From Streptomyces sp. WMMB303 (lineage in GTDB: Bacteria; Actinomycetota; Actinomycetes; Streptomycetales; Streptomycetaceae), in NCBI RefSeq assembly GCF_029351045.1, contig NZ_JARKIN010000001.1, positions 2,380,001 through 2,444,000 of the forward strand: a DNA stretch of 64,000 bases, given 5' to 3'. The notes below the pieces were generated by a model that worked only from the letters and a program-made list of their open reading frames with translations, was not told the origin of the DNA and did not search any database. A program made the position numbers and the translations under genes. Below are positions 7,867 through 15,666 of the stretch, piece after piece (the first letter of the stretch is position 1; each line of letters starts with the position of its first letter).

Positions 7867-9279
7867 ATGTCCGATCTCAACGCCCTGACCGCGACCCAGC
7901 TCGTGGCGGGGTACGAAACGGGGGACTTCACCCCCGTGGAGGTCACCCGGGCGGCGCTGGAGCGCGCAGAGGTGACCCAGGAGCGCGTCAACGCGTTCGT
8001 CCGCATCGACGGCGAGGCCGCGCTGCGGCAGGCCGAGGAGTCCGCCGGGCGCTGGGAGCGCGGCGAACCGGCCGGCCCGGTGGACGGGGTGCCGGTGACG
8101 GTGAAGGACATCCTGCTGCAGCGCGGCGCACCCACCTTCAAGGGCTCCTGGGCCACCGGCGAGGGCGGGCCCGGGGACGAGGACGCCCCGTCGGTGGCGC
8201 GACTGCGGGAGAGCGGCGCCGTCTTCCTGGGCAAGACGACGACGCCCGAGTTCGGCTGGAAGGGTGTCACCGACAGCCCCCGGCACGGCGTGACCGGCAA
8301 TCCGTACGCGCCCGACCGCACCGCGGGCGGCTCCAGCGGGGGCAGCGCGGCGGCCGTCGCGACGGGCGCCGGACCGCTGTCGCTGGGTACGGACGGCGGC
8401 GGGTCCGTGCGGATCCCCGCCTCGTTCTGCGGCATCTTCGCGCTGAAGCCCACCTACGGGCGGGTACCGATCTACCCCGCGAGCGCCTTCGGGACCCTCG
8501 CGCACGTGGGTCCGATGACCCGGGACGCGGAGGACGCCGCACTGCTGATGGACGTGATCAGCGCGCCGGACCCGCGGGACTGGTCGCACCTGGGCCCGGT
8601 GGCGCACAGCTTCCGCGGCGCGCTGGCAGCGGGCGCGGAGGGGGTGCGCGGGCTGCGGGTGGCCTTCTCGCCCGACTTCGGCGGCCGGGTGCAGGTCGAT
8701 CCGGAGGTCGCCGCAGCCGTTCGGAGCGCGGTGGCGGTGCTGGAGGAGCTGGGTGCGGTGGTGGAGGAGGCCGACCCCGGCTTCGCCGACCCGGTCGACT
8801 CCTTCCACACGCTGTGGTTCAGCGGGGCGGCACGCGTCACCCAGGGATTCAGCCATGATCAGCGGGAGAGCCTGGACCCGGGCCTGCAGGAGATCTGCGC
8901 GGACGGGGCCGCCCGCAGCGCGCTGGAGTACCTCGCCGCCGTGGACGAGCGGATGGATCTGGGCCGGCGGATGGGGGCCTTCCACGAACGGTACGACCTG
9001 CTGGTGACGCCGACCATGCCGCTCACCGCGTTCGAGGCGGGGGTGGAGGTGCCCCGCGGCTCCTCGCTGACCCGGTGGACGGGGTGGACGCCCTTCTCCT
9101 ACCCGTTCAACATGACGCAGCAGCCGGCCGCTTCGGTGCCGTGCGGGACGGACGGGGCCGGGCTGCCGGTGGGTGTGCAGCTCGTCGGTCCGCGGCACTC
9201 CGACGCGCTCGTGCTGGGTGCCTCGCACGCCCTGTACGAGGCGGGAGTCGCGGCCGGGGTGCCCTCCGTGCTGGGCTGA
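7867..9279 (+). CDS. Amidase signature-family hydrolase
   Basis: 470 residues; ATG at 7867 preceded by CGGGAGG. The complete Ser-cisSer-Lys triad of the amidase signature family is present: K80 (TVKD), S156 in GGSSGGS and nucleophile S180 in GTDGGGSVR. The 24-residue gap between the two serines is the family norm. The reaction is hydrolysis of an amide C-N bond to acid plus ammonia or amine. It is cytoplasmic, with no signal. Between the dehydrogenase and the ABC importer, it likely opens or deamidates the imported compound. It could instead be a carbamoyl-type hydrolase. No GatA partners (gatB, gatC) are nearby. Confidence 0.88.
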   Translation: MSDLNALTATQLVAGYETGDFTPVEVTRAALERAEVTQERVNAFVRIDGEAALRQAEESAGRWERGEPAGPVDGVPVTVKDILLQRGAPTFKGSWATGEGGPGDEDAPSVARLRESGAVFLGKTTTPEFGWKGVTDSPRHGVTGNPYAPDRTAGGSSGGSAAAVATGAGPLSLGTDGGGSVRIPASFCGIFALKPTYGRVPIYPASAFGTLAHVGPMTRDAEDAALLMDVISAPDPRDWSHLGPVAHSFRGALAAGAEGVRGLRVAFSPDFGGRVQVDPEVAAAVRSAVAVLEELGAVVEEADPGFADPVDSFHTLWFSGAARVTQGFSHDQRESLDPGLQEICADGAARSALEYLAAVDERMDLGRRMGAFHERYDLLVTPTMPLTAFEAGVEVPRGSSLTRWTGWTPFSYPFNMTQQPAASVPCGTDGAGLPVGVQLVGPRHSDALVLGASHALYEAGVAAGVPSVLG

Positions 9280-9294
9280 GCGCGGTCGGCTGGT

Positions 9295-9323
9295 CCCGTT
9301 GGGGGGTTGCGCCCCCCAACGGG
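9295..9323. terminator. Bidirectional terminator between amidase and DUF3830 genes
   Basis: A perfect 12-bp stem, 9295-9306 with 9312-9323 (CCCGTTGGGGGG arm), with a 5-nt loop. It sits between the two convergent stop codons. Confidence 0.75.
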
Positions 9324-9331
9324 TGTGTTCC

Positions 9332-9853
9332 TCAGGCTCGGCGGAAGTTGAGGGTCTCGCCGACGGCGCCCGAGCGCCAGAGGTCCTGGCAGGCCTCGGC
9401 CATGGAGTCGAGGCCCTCGACAATCTGCCCCCAGACGATGCCGGGCACCCAGCCGGCGTCGCCGTTGATCAGCAGATTGTTGCGCTCGTAGAACAGCGCG
9501 AGGTCGATGACGGTGGCCCGGCCGGCGTGTGCGGCCTCGGTGCCCTGCTGTTCCGCCGCGGCCTCGTACCCGTATCCCGGGGTCGCCAACTGGGTGTTGG
9601 AGAAGGTGAAATAGCAGAGGTCACCTGGGATGGGGGTAATGGTCGGATTCTCCAGCGGCGGCTCCTGGGGGGCGAACGGGGGAATAAGGGCGTAGATCTC
9701 GTTGCGCGCGTACTTCGCGTGGTAGACGTCGCCGCCCAGCGGCAGCGCGTCCCACACCGCCGCACACGTGATGGGTGCGCGGTCGTCGAGCAGCTTTGCC
9801 GTGCAGCTCACTCCCCGCTTGTCCAACGACACTTCAATGAAGCGCTCAGCCAT
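9332..9853 (-). CDS. DUF3830-family protein (cyclophilin-like fold)
   Basis: 173 residues from an ATG at 9853 with GGAGG five bases upstream. It resembles DUF3830 proteins as I remember them: an initial strand-rich segment, WDALPLGGDVYHAKYARNEIYALIP, then GDLCYFTFSN and a late PGIVWGQIVEGLD. It has no signal or membrane segment. These proteins are often next to amidases, Asp/Glu-racemase-family enzymes and amino-acid-type importers, as here, but I know of no proven biochemical role. It is divergent from the binding-protein gene. A small-molecule binding or isomerase-like role is only a guess. Confidence 0.72.
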   Translation of the reverse strand: MAERFIEVSLDKRGVSCTAKLLDDRAPITCAAVWDALPLGGDVYHAKYARNEIYALIPPFAPQEPPLENPTITPIPGDLCYFTFSNTQLATPGYGYEAAAEQQGTEAAHAGRATVIDLALFYERNNLLINGDAGWVPGIVWGQIVEGLDSMAEACQDLWRSGAVGETLNFRRA

Positions 9854-9965
9854 CGTGCCTCCGCACAAGGGTGGTCATTTACCTGCCAATGGTGACTCAG
9901 ACACCAGCTTCAGCGCGACCCCATAACGGCTTGAAATTATCCGCATATCTTCAGCCTGGCTGGGT

Positions 9966-10904
9966 ATGCGCGCGCCCATGGCTCCACCACAGAGGAACAA
10001 CACGGCAGGTGCCGGGAGACGTTTGAGCCGTCGAACGCTGCTCGGCGGGGCGGCGTCCTTGGGTGCGGTGAGCGCGCTCGGCGCAACGACCGCATGCAGT
10101 CGGGTGTCCAGCGCGGACGCCGAGGACGGGGGAGATCTTCTGGAGCGGCTGAAGGCCCAGGGCACGGTGAAACTGGGCCTCGCCGGCGAACAGCCCTACA
10201 GCTACATCGACAAGGACGGCGAGCTGACGGGCACCTCGCCCGAGATCGCCAGGACCATCTTCAAGCGGCTGGGCGTTCCGAAGGTCCAGCCCTTCCCGAC
10301 CGAGTTCAACTCGCTGATCCCGGGTCTCAACTCGCAGCAGTTCGACGTGGTCGCGGCTGGTATGTACATAACGCCCGAACGATGCAAACAGGTCCTGTTC
10401 GCCGACCCCGAGTACGAGATGCGCGACGCGTTCATCGTGCGCAAGGGGAACCCGAAGAACCTGCACAACTACGAGGACGTCAAGAAGAGCGGCGCGAAGT
10501 TGGCGACCGGAACCGGCTATGCCGAAATCGGCTACGCGGCCGAGGTCGGCATCAAGGAGTCGGAAATTCTGCTGCTTCCGGACCAGCTGGCCGGACTCCT
10601 TGCCGTGGAACAGGGGCGTGCCGATGTATTCACCGGCACGGCGGTCACCGTGCGGAATGTGGTCAGGCAGACCAAGAGCAAGAAGGCGGAGTTCACCGAG
10701 GCCTTCACTCCGAAGCTGGACGGAAAGCCCGATCTGGGCACCGGCGCGTTCGCCTTCCGCTCGGTCGAGACGAAGCTGCGGGACGCCTTCAACCGCGAAC
10801 TGCACAAGATGAAGGAGAGCGGCGAGCTCTTCCGGATCATGAAGGGCTTCGGCTTCATCAAGGAAGAGATGACCGACATGACCGCGAAGGAGCGCTGCGC
10901 ATGA
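9966..10904 (+). CDS. ehuB: ABC importer substrate-binding protein, EhuB-like (Tat lipoprotein)
   Basis: 312 residues. The N-terminus has a twin-arginine motif SRRTLL (21-26), a hydrophobic stretch and C44, so a Tat-exported lipoprotein is likely, although the lipobox (TTAC) is imperfect. The body is a family-3 solute-binding protein (GLAGEQPYSYIDKDGELTG, YITPERCKQVLFADP) as in polar amino-acid and ectoine/hydroxyectoine binders. The start is uncertain between ATG 9966 and 9978; neither has a clear Shine-Dalgarno. The stop overlaps the permease start by ATGA. It defines the substrate of the locus, which is probably a zwitterionic or amino-acid-like compound. Confidence 0.85.
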   Translation: MRAPMAPPQRNNTAGAGRRLSRRTLLGGAASLGAVSALGATTACSRVSSADAEDGGDLLERLKAQGTVKLGLAGEQPYSYIDKDGELTGTSPEIARTIFKRLGVPKVQPFPTEFNSLIPGLNSQQFDVVAAGMYITPERCKQVLFADPEYEMRDAFIVRKGNPKNLHNYEDVKKSGAKLATGTGYAEIGYAAEVGIKESEILLLPDQLAGLLAVEQGRADVFTGTAVTVRNVVRQTKSKKAEFTEAFTPKLDGKPDLGTGAFAFRSVETKLRDAFNRELHKMKESGELFRIMKGFGFIKEEMTDMTAKERCA

Positions 10905-11656
10905 CGGACCTCACCGCAGGGCTGTGGGAGCTGCTCCTCAAGGGCGTCTGGGTCACCGTCCAGCTCACCGTCTTCAGCGCGGCGCTGGGCGCGTTCGTCG
11001 CCTTCGTGATCGGGGTGGCCAGGACCAACCGGCTGTGGATCGTCCGGTTCCTCTCCGGCCTCTACATGGAGATCTTCCGGGGCACCTCCGCCCTGGTGCT
11101 GATGTTCTGGATGTTCTTCGTGCTGCCGGTCGCCTTCGGCTGGCAACTGGTGCCGATGTGGGCGGCTGTGCTCGCACTGGGCCTCTCGTACGGCGCCTAC
11201 GGCTCGGAGATCGTGCGTGGCGCGCTCGCCGCGGTGGCGCCGGCCCAGCAGGAGGCCGGGATCGCGCTGAGCTTCTCGCCCTGGCAGCGGCTGGTGAAGA
11301 TCCAGCTTCCGCAGGCGTGGCCCGAGATGGTCCCGCCCGCCAACAACCTGCTGATCGAGCTGCTCAAGGGCACCGCGCTGGTGTCCGTGCTGGGCGTCGG
11401 CGACATCACCTTCGGGGCCGCGCTGGTGCGCAACGCACTCGGCGAGAGCGCTCCCGTCTACACGATCATCCTGGTCATGTACTTCATCCTGGCCTTCCTG
11501 CTGACCCGTGTGATGCGCGCGGTGGAGCGGAAGGCGAAGGCGGGCATCGGCCAGGCCCCGGAGAAGGGCCGAGGAGTGCTGCGCAAGCTCACCGTTCCCC
11601 GGCAGGCGGACGCGCCCTCGAGCGACCTGTCCAAGAGCGCGGGAGGTGCCCGATGA
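10901..11656 (+). CDS. ehuC: ABC importer permease, EhuC-like
   Basis: 251 residues, ATG overlapping the binding-protein stop. It is an inner-membrane permease of the His/Glu/Gln/Arg/opine family, with about five hydrophobic segments and the EAA-type coupling loop (YGSEIVRGALAAVAPAQQEAGIALSFSPWQ). A charged tail of about 40 residues follows the last helix. It overlaps the next permease by four bases, so a single translationally coupled operon is expected. Confidence 0.87.
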   Translation: MTDLTAGLWELLLKGVWVTVQLTVFSAALGAFVAFVIGVARTNRLWIVRFLSGLYMEIFRGTSALVLMFWMFFVLPVAFGWQLVPMWAAVLALGLSYGAYGSEIVRGALAAVAPAQQEAGIALSFSPWQRLVKIQLPQAWPEMVPPANNLLIELLKGTALVSVLGVGDITFGAALVRNALGESAPVYTIILVMYFILAFLLTRVMRAVERKAKAGIGQAPEKGRGVLRKLTVPRQADAPSSDLSKSAGGAR

Positions 11657-12303
11657 AGTGGGACTGGTCGGCTGTCGGCGACTTCATGCCGCGCTTCTGG
11701 GACGGCGTGCTGGTCACGCTCCAGGCGCTGGTGCTCGGCTCGCTCATCGCCTTCGCCCTCGGGCTCATCTGGGCGATGGCCCAGCGCTCACCGCTGAAGG
11801 CGGTGCGCTGGCCGGTGATGGTGGTCACCGAGTTCGTCCGCAACACCCCGCTGCTGGTGCAGCTGTTCTTCCTGTTCTACGTACTGCCGGAGTGGGGGCT
11901 GACGCTCTCCGCGCTCACCACCGGCATCGTCGGCCTCGGGCTGCACTACTCGACCTACACCGCCGAGGTCTACCGGGCCGGCATCGACGGTGTCCCGGTG
12001 GGCCAGTGGGAGGCGTGCACCGCGCTGAGCATGCCGCGCGGCCGCACCTGGAGCGCCGTCATCCTGCCGCAGGCGATCCGCCGCGTGGTGCCCGCGCTGG
12101 GCAACTACGTGATCGCGATGCTGAAGGACTCGCCGATGATCGCGGTGATCGGTGCGCTCGAAATGCTCGGCCAGGCACGGCAGTTCACCTCCGTCACCTT
12201 CCTGCCGACCGAGCCGATCACCGTGGTCGGTATCGCCTTCATCGTCATCGCCTACCCGGCATCCCTGCTTACGAGAGCCCTGGAGCGTCGCCTTGTCCGC
12301 TGA
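11653..12303 (+). CDS. ehuD: ABC importer permease, EhuD-like
   Basis: 216 residues, ATG at 11653 with GGGAGG upstream. It is the second permease of the importer, with the coupling loop at YTAEVYRAGIDGVPVGQWEA and several transmembrane helices. It overlaps both neighbours: four bases with the upstream permease and eleven with the ATPase start. Two different permeases plus a single ATPase is the normal make-up of amino-acid-type importers. Confidence 0.87.
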   Translation: MKWDWSAVGDFMPRFWDGVLVTLQALVLGSLIAFALGLIWAMAQRSPLKAVRWPVMVVTEFVRNTPLLVQLFFLFYVLPEWGLTLSALTTGIVGLGLHYSTYTAEVYRAGIDGVPVGQWEACTALSMPRGRTWSAVILPQAIRRVVPALGNYVIAMLKDSPMIAVIGALEMLGQARQFTSVTFLPTEPITVVGIAFIVIAYPASLLTRALERRLVR

Positions 12304-13117
12304 GAAGAACCCGAGCACGGCCGCGAACGGCGGTACGAAGCCCGCTGCCGAGGGCAGTGAGCTGATCAAGTTCGACAACGTCACCAAGCGCTACGGCAGC
12401 AACGTGGTGCTGGACAACCTCTGCTTCGACGTGTCACCCGGCAAGCACGTCACCCTCATCGGCCCCTCCGGCTCGGGCAAGACCACGATCCTGCGGCTGC
12501 TGATGACCCTGGTGAAGCCGGACGAGGGCACCATCAAGGTGGCGGGCGAGTACCTCTCGCACGAGGAGCGGAACGGCAAGCTGGTGCCGGCGGGCGAGAA
12601 GCACTCGCGCGAGGTCCGCAAGAACATCGGCATGGTCTTCCAGCAGTTCAACCTCTTCCCCAACATGAAGGTGCTGCGGAACATCACCGAGGCCCCGGTG
12701 CACGTGCTGGGGCTGAGCAAGGACGAGGCCGAGCAGCGCGCCCGCGAGCTGATGGAGATGGTCGGTCTGACCGACCACATCGACAAGTACCCCAGCCAGC
12801 TCTCCGGCGGTCAGCAGCAGCGGGTGGCCATCGCCCGCGCGCTGGCGATGCGCCCGCAGGTGCTGCTGCTGGACGAGGTCACCTCTGCCCTCGACCCGGA
12901 GTTGGTGGCCGGGGTGCTGGACGTGCTGCGGGACATCGCCCACTCCACCGACATCACCATGCTCTGCGTCACGCACGAGATGAACTTCGCGCGTGACATC
13001 TCCGACGACGTGCTGATGTTCGACGCGGGCCGGGTCATCGAGTCCGGTGCGCCGGAGAAGATCTTCACCGACCCCGAGCACGAGCGCACGAGGGAGTTCC
13101 TCAGCGCCGTACTCTGA
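12293..13117 (+). CDS. ehuA: ABC importer ATP-binding protein, EhuA-like
   Basis: 274 residues from a TTG at 12293, chosen because GGAG lies about 8 bases upstream and the TTG overlaps the permease stop. Walker A (GPSGSGKTT), Q-loop (FQQFNLFPNM), signature (LSGGQQQR), Walker B (LLLDEVTSALD) and H-loop (THEM) are all intact. The first 20 residues are a low-complexity Ala/Gly lead not typical of the family. It energises the importer and is the last gene of the operon, followed by a strong hairpin. Confidence 0.88.
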   Translation: MSAEKNPSTAANGGTKPAAEGSELIKFDNVTKRYGSNVVLDNLCFDVSPGKHVTLIGPSGSGKTTILRLLMTLVKPDEGTIKVAGEYLSHEERNGKLVPAGEKHSREVRKNIGMVFQQFNLFPNMKVLRNITEAPVHVLGLSKDEAEQRARELMEMVGLTDHIDKYPSQLSGGQQQRVAIARALAMRPQVLLLDEVTSALDPELVAGVLDVLRDIAHSTDITMLCVTHEMNFARDISDDVLMFDAGRVIESGAPEKIFTDPEHERTREFLSAVL

Positions 13118-13124
13118 GCGCACC

Positions 13125-13149
13125 GGTGCTCCGCTCCGCGCGGAGCACC
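13125..13149 (+). terminator. Terminator of the importer operon
   Basis: GGTGCTCCGC (13125-13134) pairs perfectly with GCGGAGCACC (13140-13149) around a 5-nt loop, 8 bases after the ATPase stop codon. Confidence 0.7.
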
Positions 13150-13319
13150 TGCCCTCGGGACCGAGCCCGCGCCGCCCGCGGCGCGGGCTCGGCTGCGTGG
13201 AGCAGCCGTGGCCGCGGAGCGGTCCGGGGAACAGGGCGCCACAAGCTGGGCGGCGGCGCCGGCGACGGCACGCCAGGGGGCGCGTGAGAGGGCGCATCAA
13301 GGGGGCGCATTCAGCCGTG

Positions 13320-13425
13320 CGGCATATGCCGATCACGGCAACGGACCCGTACCCGTGCCATGTTGGCCGCTATCGTGGGATATCAAGCCGTGACCACACG
13401 AACTGGTAACGGTACAAACGGTCAC
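13320..13425 (+). promoter_or_regulatory. Control region of the IclR gene with inverted repeats
   Basis: CGGCATATGCCG (13320-13331) is a perfect 12-base palindrome. GTGACC (13390-13395) and GGTCAC (13420-13425) form an inverted pair 24 bases apart, just before the ribosome binding site. They are possible autoregulatory sites. No gene is seen between 13150 and 13443. Confidence 0.4.
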
Positions 13426-13443
13426 AACCTCCAGGGGGACACC

Positions 13444-14235
13444 GTGTCACTGCTCCAACCACCAGGAGGCCCGCCCGAGGAGTCGGGACGGGAACCGGTC
13501 ACACCCCTCGGCTCGGTACAGCACGCCCTGCGGGTGCTGGAGACCGTCTCCCGGCACCGGAACGGTGTCACCGAGGAGGTGCTCGCCCGCCGCGCCGAGC
13601 TGCCCGCCGACCGGCTCGACCAGCTGCTGCGGATGCTGTGCCGCGAGGGCTATCTGACCCGGCTGGAGGACGGCTCCTATGTCGTCGGCGAGGCGCTGAT
13701 GCTGCTGAGCTCCGGCATGGACCGGAGCCAAGCGCTCCGGGCGCGGCTCCAGAGCACCCTGGACGAGCTGCGGGACACCGTCGGCGCCGCCGTCTACTTC
13801 GGCCGCTACCGGGACGGGGAGCTGGAGAGCGCCCAGGTCGCCGACGGCCCCACCACCCCGGCGGTCAACCAGTGGGTGGACTTCCGCTCGGCAGCGCACG
13901 CGACCGCGCTCGGCAAATGCCTGCTCAGCCAGCTCGACCACGATCGCCGCCTGGACCATCTCTCCCGCCACCGGACGCCGCGGCTCACCTCGCGGACGAT
14001 CACCGATGAGCGGCTGCTCCTGACGGCGCTCGACCGGCAGCCGTCGACCGTCCCGGTGCTGGATCTCCAGGAGTACGCCGTCGGCACGGTCTGCGCCGCG
14101 GTACCCGTGACGGCGGGCTCCGCGGTGAGCTGTCTGGCGCTCTCCCTGCCCGTCGCCCAGGCGCACCGGCTGCGCAGAGCCGCCGAGATGCTGAGCCAGC
14201 GGGCCGCGCCGGTGATGCTGTCGCTGGCGATCTGA
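13444..14235 (+). CDS. IclR-family transcriptional regulator
   Basis: 263 residues, GTG at 13444 with AGGGGG upstream. The N-terminal winged helix (about 22-80: GSVQHALRVLETVSRHRNGVTEEVLARRAELPADRLDQLLRMLCREGY, in part) is followed by the IclR effector domain (FRSAAHATALGKCLLSQL; LDLQEYAVGTVCAAVPV). IclR proteins usually sense a pathway acid and control neighbouring catabolic genes. Its position next to the importer makes it the obvious regulator of the 3.1-14.2 kb locus; this is inference from context. Confidence 0.87.
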   Translation: MSLLQPPGGPPEESGREPVTPLGSVQHALRVLETVSRHRNGVTEEVLARRAELPADRLDQLLRMLCREGYLTRLEDGSYVVGEALMLLSSGMDRSQALRARLQSTLDELRDTVGAAVYFGRYRDGELESAQVADGPTTPAVNQWVDFRSAAHATALGKCLLSQLDHDRRLDHLSRHRTPRLTSRTITDERLLLTALDRQPSTVPVLDLQEYAVGTVCAAVPVTAGSAVSCLALSLPVAQAHRLRRAAEMLSQRAAPVMLSLAI

Positions 14236-14292
14236 CCGCCCCGGACGCCGTCCGGGCCGACCCGTGCCCGGCACACCCCGGAACGCAGAAAA

Positions 14293-14325
14293 GCTGCGGC
14301 TCCCCGACAATCGGGGAGCCGCAGC
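14293..14325 (-). terminator. Rho-independent terminator of tRNA-Lys
   Basis: A perfect 15-bp stem (14293-14307 with 14311-14325, 3-nt loop) is followed on the minus strand by TTTTC. This is the most canonical terminator in the window, placed 8 bases after the tRNA. It may also stop transcription from the IclR gene. Confidence 0.9.
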
Positions 14326-14332
14326 CGATCTG

Positions 14333-14406
14333 TGCGCCGCCAGGGACTCGAACCCCGGACCCGCTGATTAAGAGTCAGCTGCTCTAACCAACTGAGCTAG
14401 CGGCGC
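14333..14406 (-). tRNA. tRNA-Lys (anticodon CUU)
   Basis: 74 nt. The acceptor stem GCGCCGC/GCGGCGC pairs perfectly. The D arm (GCTCAGTTGGTTAGAGC), anticodon arm GCTGA-CTCTTAA-TCAGC and T arm with TTCGAGT loop are all standard. The anticodon CTT reads AAG. CCA is not encoded. No integrase or duplicated 3' end is present nearby, so it is not visibly used as an attachment site. Confidence 0.97.
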
Positions 14407-14509
14407 CCGTCGCCGTTTCCGGCCGACGGAAGAAATACTACCCCCTCGCCAGGGGTGCTGATGACCAGCTCCCGGCCGGCGGCCGGCCCACGCGGCCCTG
14501 GAGCCGGGG

Positions 14510-15520
14510 TCAGAGCGGGAGGGTCAGGCCGGGCTCCCGGCGCCGCACCGACCCGGCCATCAGCAACGCCGCGCCCGCCACCGCCCAGACCGCCATGACC
14601 AGCAGCGGAGTGCCCAGCGCGTGACCGGAGAAGTACACGATGTCCCGTACCGCGCTCGTCCCGGCACCGGTCGGGATCCACTCGCCGACAGCCCGCCAGA
14701 AGGGCGGGAGCAGGTGGCGCTGGAAGGCACCGCCGGCGCTCGGGTTGCCGAGCACGACGAAGACGAGCACCGCGACGCCGATACCGACCACCCCCAGGAA
14801 CGCCTCCAGGGCCAGGGTGCACGCCGCCGTGCCGAAGACCAGCAGCGCACCGACCCACCACAGCGCCAGGAAGTGCCCCGGCAGCGCGTGCAGCACCGGG
14901 TCGACGATGATCGCTCCGCCCAGCCCGGAGAAGACGGCGTACACCGCTGTTCCGACCAGCCGCAGCGCCCCGAGCCCGGGCCGCGCGGGGCGGGTGCCGG
15001 CCGCCACCCCCATCAGCGAGGCCAGCAGATAGCCGCCGACCAGCCAGCCGACGATCAGGTAGAAGGCGGTCAGGCTCTCGTAGTCCTGCGGCCCCGAGGG
15101 CGCGATGTCCACCACCTTCAGCCGCCGGCCCTGCTCGTCGGCCACCCGCTCACCGACCCGGCGCAGCGCCTGGGCCTGCGGGCCGCCCGCGCCGGATGCC
15201 ACCAGCAGGGTGTCCGCGTCGCCGCGCGGGTTCATCAGGTAGGCGCCCTCGGCATTCCGGTCCAGGATGCGCGCGCGGGCGGCGTGCTCGTCCTCGACGG
15301 CGGTGACGGACAGCGGGTCCCCGGGAAGCCGGTCGAGCCGTTCGGCGGCCTGCCCGGGCGCGACGACGGCGACCGGGATGCCCTGCGGCCGGGGGTGGTG
15401 GAAAGCACCGATGTAGGAGACGAGGAAGCCCAGTTGGACCAGGAGGACGCCCAGCGCGAGCACGAGCGTGCCGGGAGAGAGTGCGCTGCGGCCTCCGGCG
15501 CCGGGGGTGGCATTATACAT
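14510..15520 (-). CDS. DUF3533-like / ABC-2-type integral membrane protein
   Basis: 336 residues, ATG at 15520 with GGGGA upstream. One N-terminal membrane helix is followed by a roughly 130-residue external domain (PGQAAERLDRLPG onwards) and then about five helices at the C-terminus. This layout matches DUF3533/YhgE-type ABC-2 relatives. No ATPase gene is adjacent, so it probably does not act as a classical ABC exporter. The function is unknown. Confidence 0.68.
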   Translation of the reverse strand: MYNATPGAGGRSALSPGTLVLALGVLLVQLGFLVSYIGAFHHPRPQGIPVAVVAPGQAAERLDRLPGDPLSVTAVEDEHAARARILDRNAEGAYLMNPRGDADTLLVASGAGGPQAQALRRVGERVADEQGRRLKVVDIAPSGPQDYESLTAFYLIVGWLVGGYLLASLMGVAAGTRPARPGLGALRLVGTAVYAVFSGLGGAIIVDPVLHALPGHFLALWWVGALLVFGTAACTLALEAFLGVVGIGVAVLVFVVLGNPSAGGAFQRHLLPPFWRAVGEWIPTGAGTSAVRDIVYFSGHALGTPLLVMAVWAVAGAALLMAGSVRRREPGLTLPL

Positions 15521-15666
15521 GGACTCATTCCCCTATGGGTGCTCTCTTGCGTAGTTGTCCCCATCAATACCGCATGACCCGGCCCGTTCCCCCGTGTTGG
15601 GCTTCCGGGCGCGCCGCACCCCGCACCGCATGGCGCGGCCCCGCGCCATCGGCGAGACTCGACGCC

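Noticed and set aside
9966..13117. Firm assignment as an ectoine uptake and degradation system
   Set aside because: The importer resembles Ehu proteins, but ectoine hydrolase and the other eut enzymes are absent from the window, so the substrate is left open.
14293..14406. Integration site at tRNA-Lys
   Set aside because: No integrase, excisionase or duplicated 3' tRNA end is present nearby, and the neighbouring genes look chromosomal. The same holds for tRNA-Leu at 40224.
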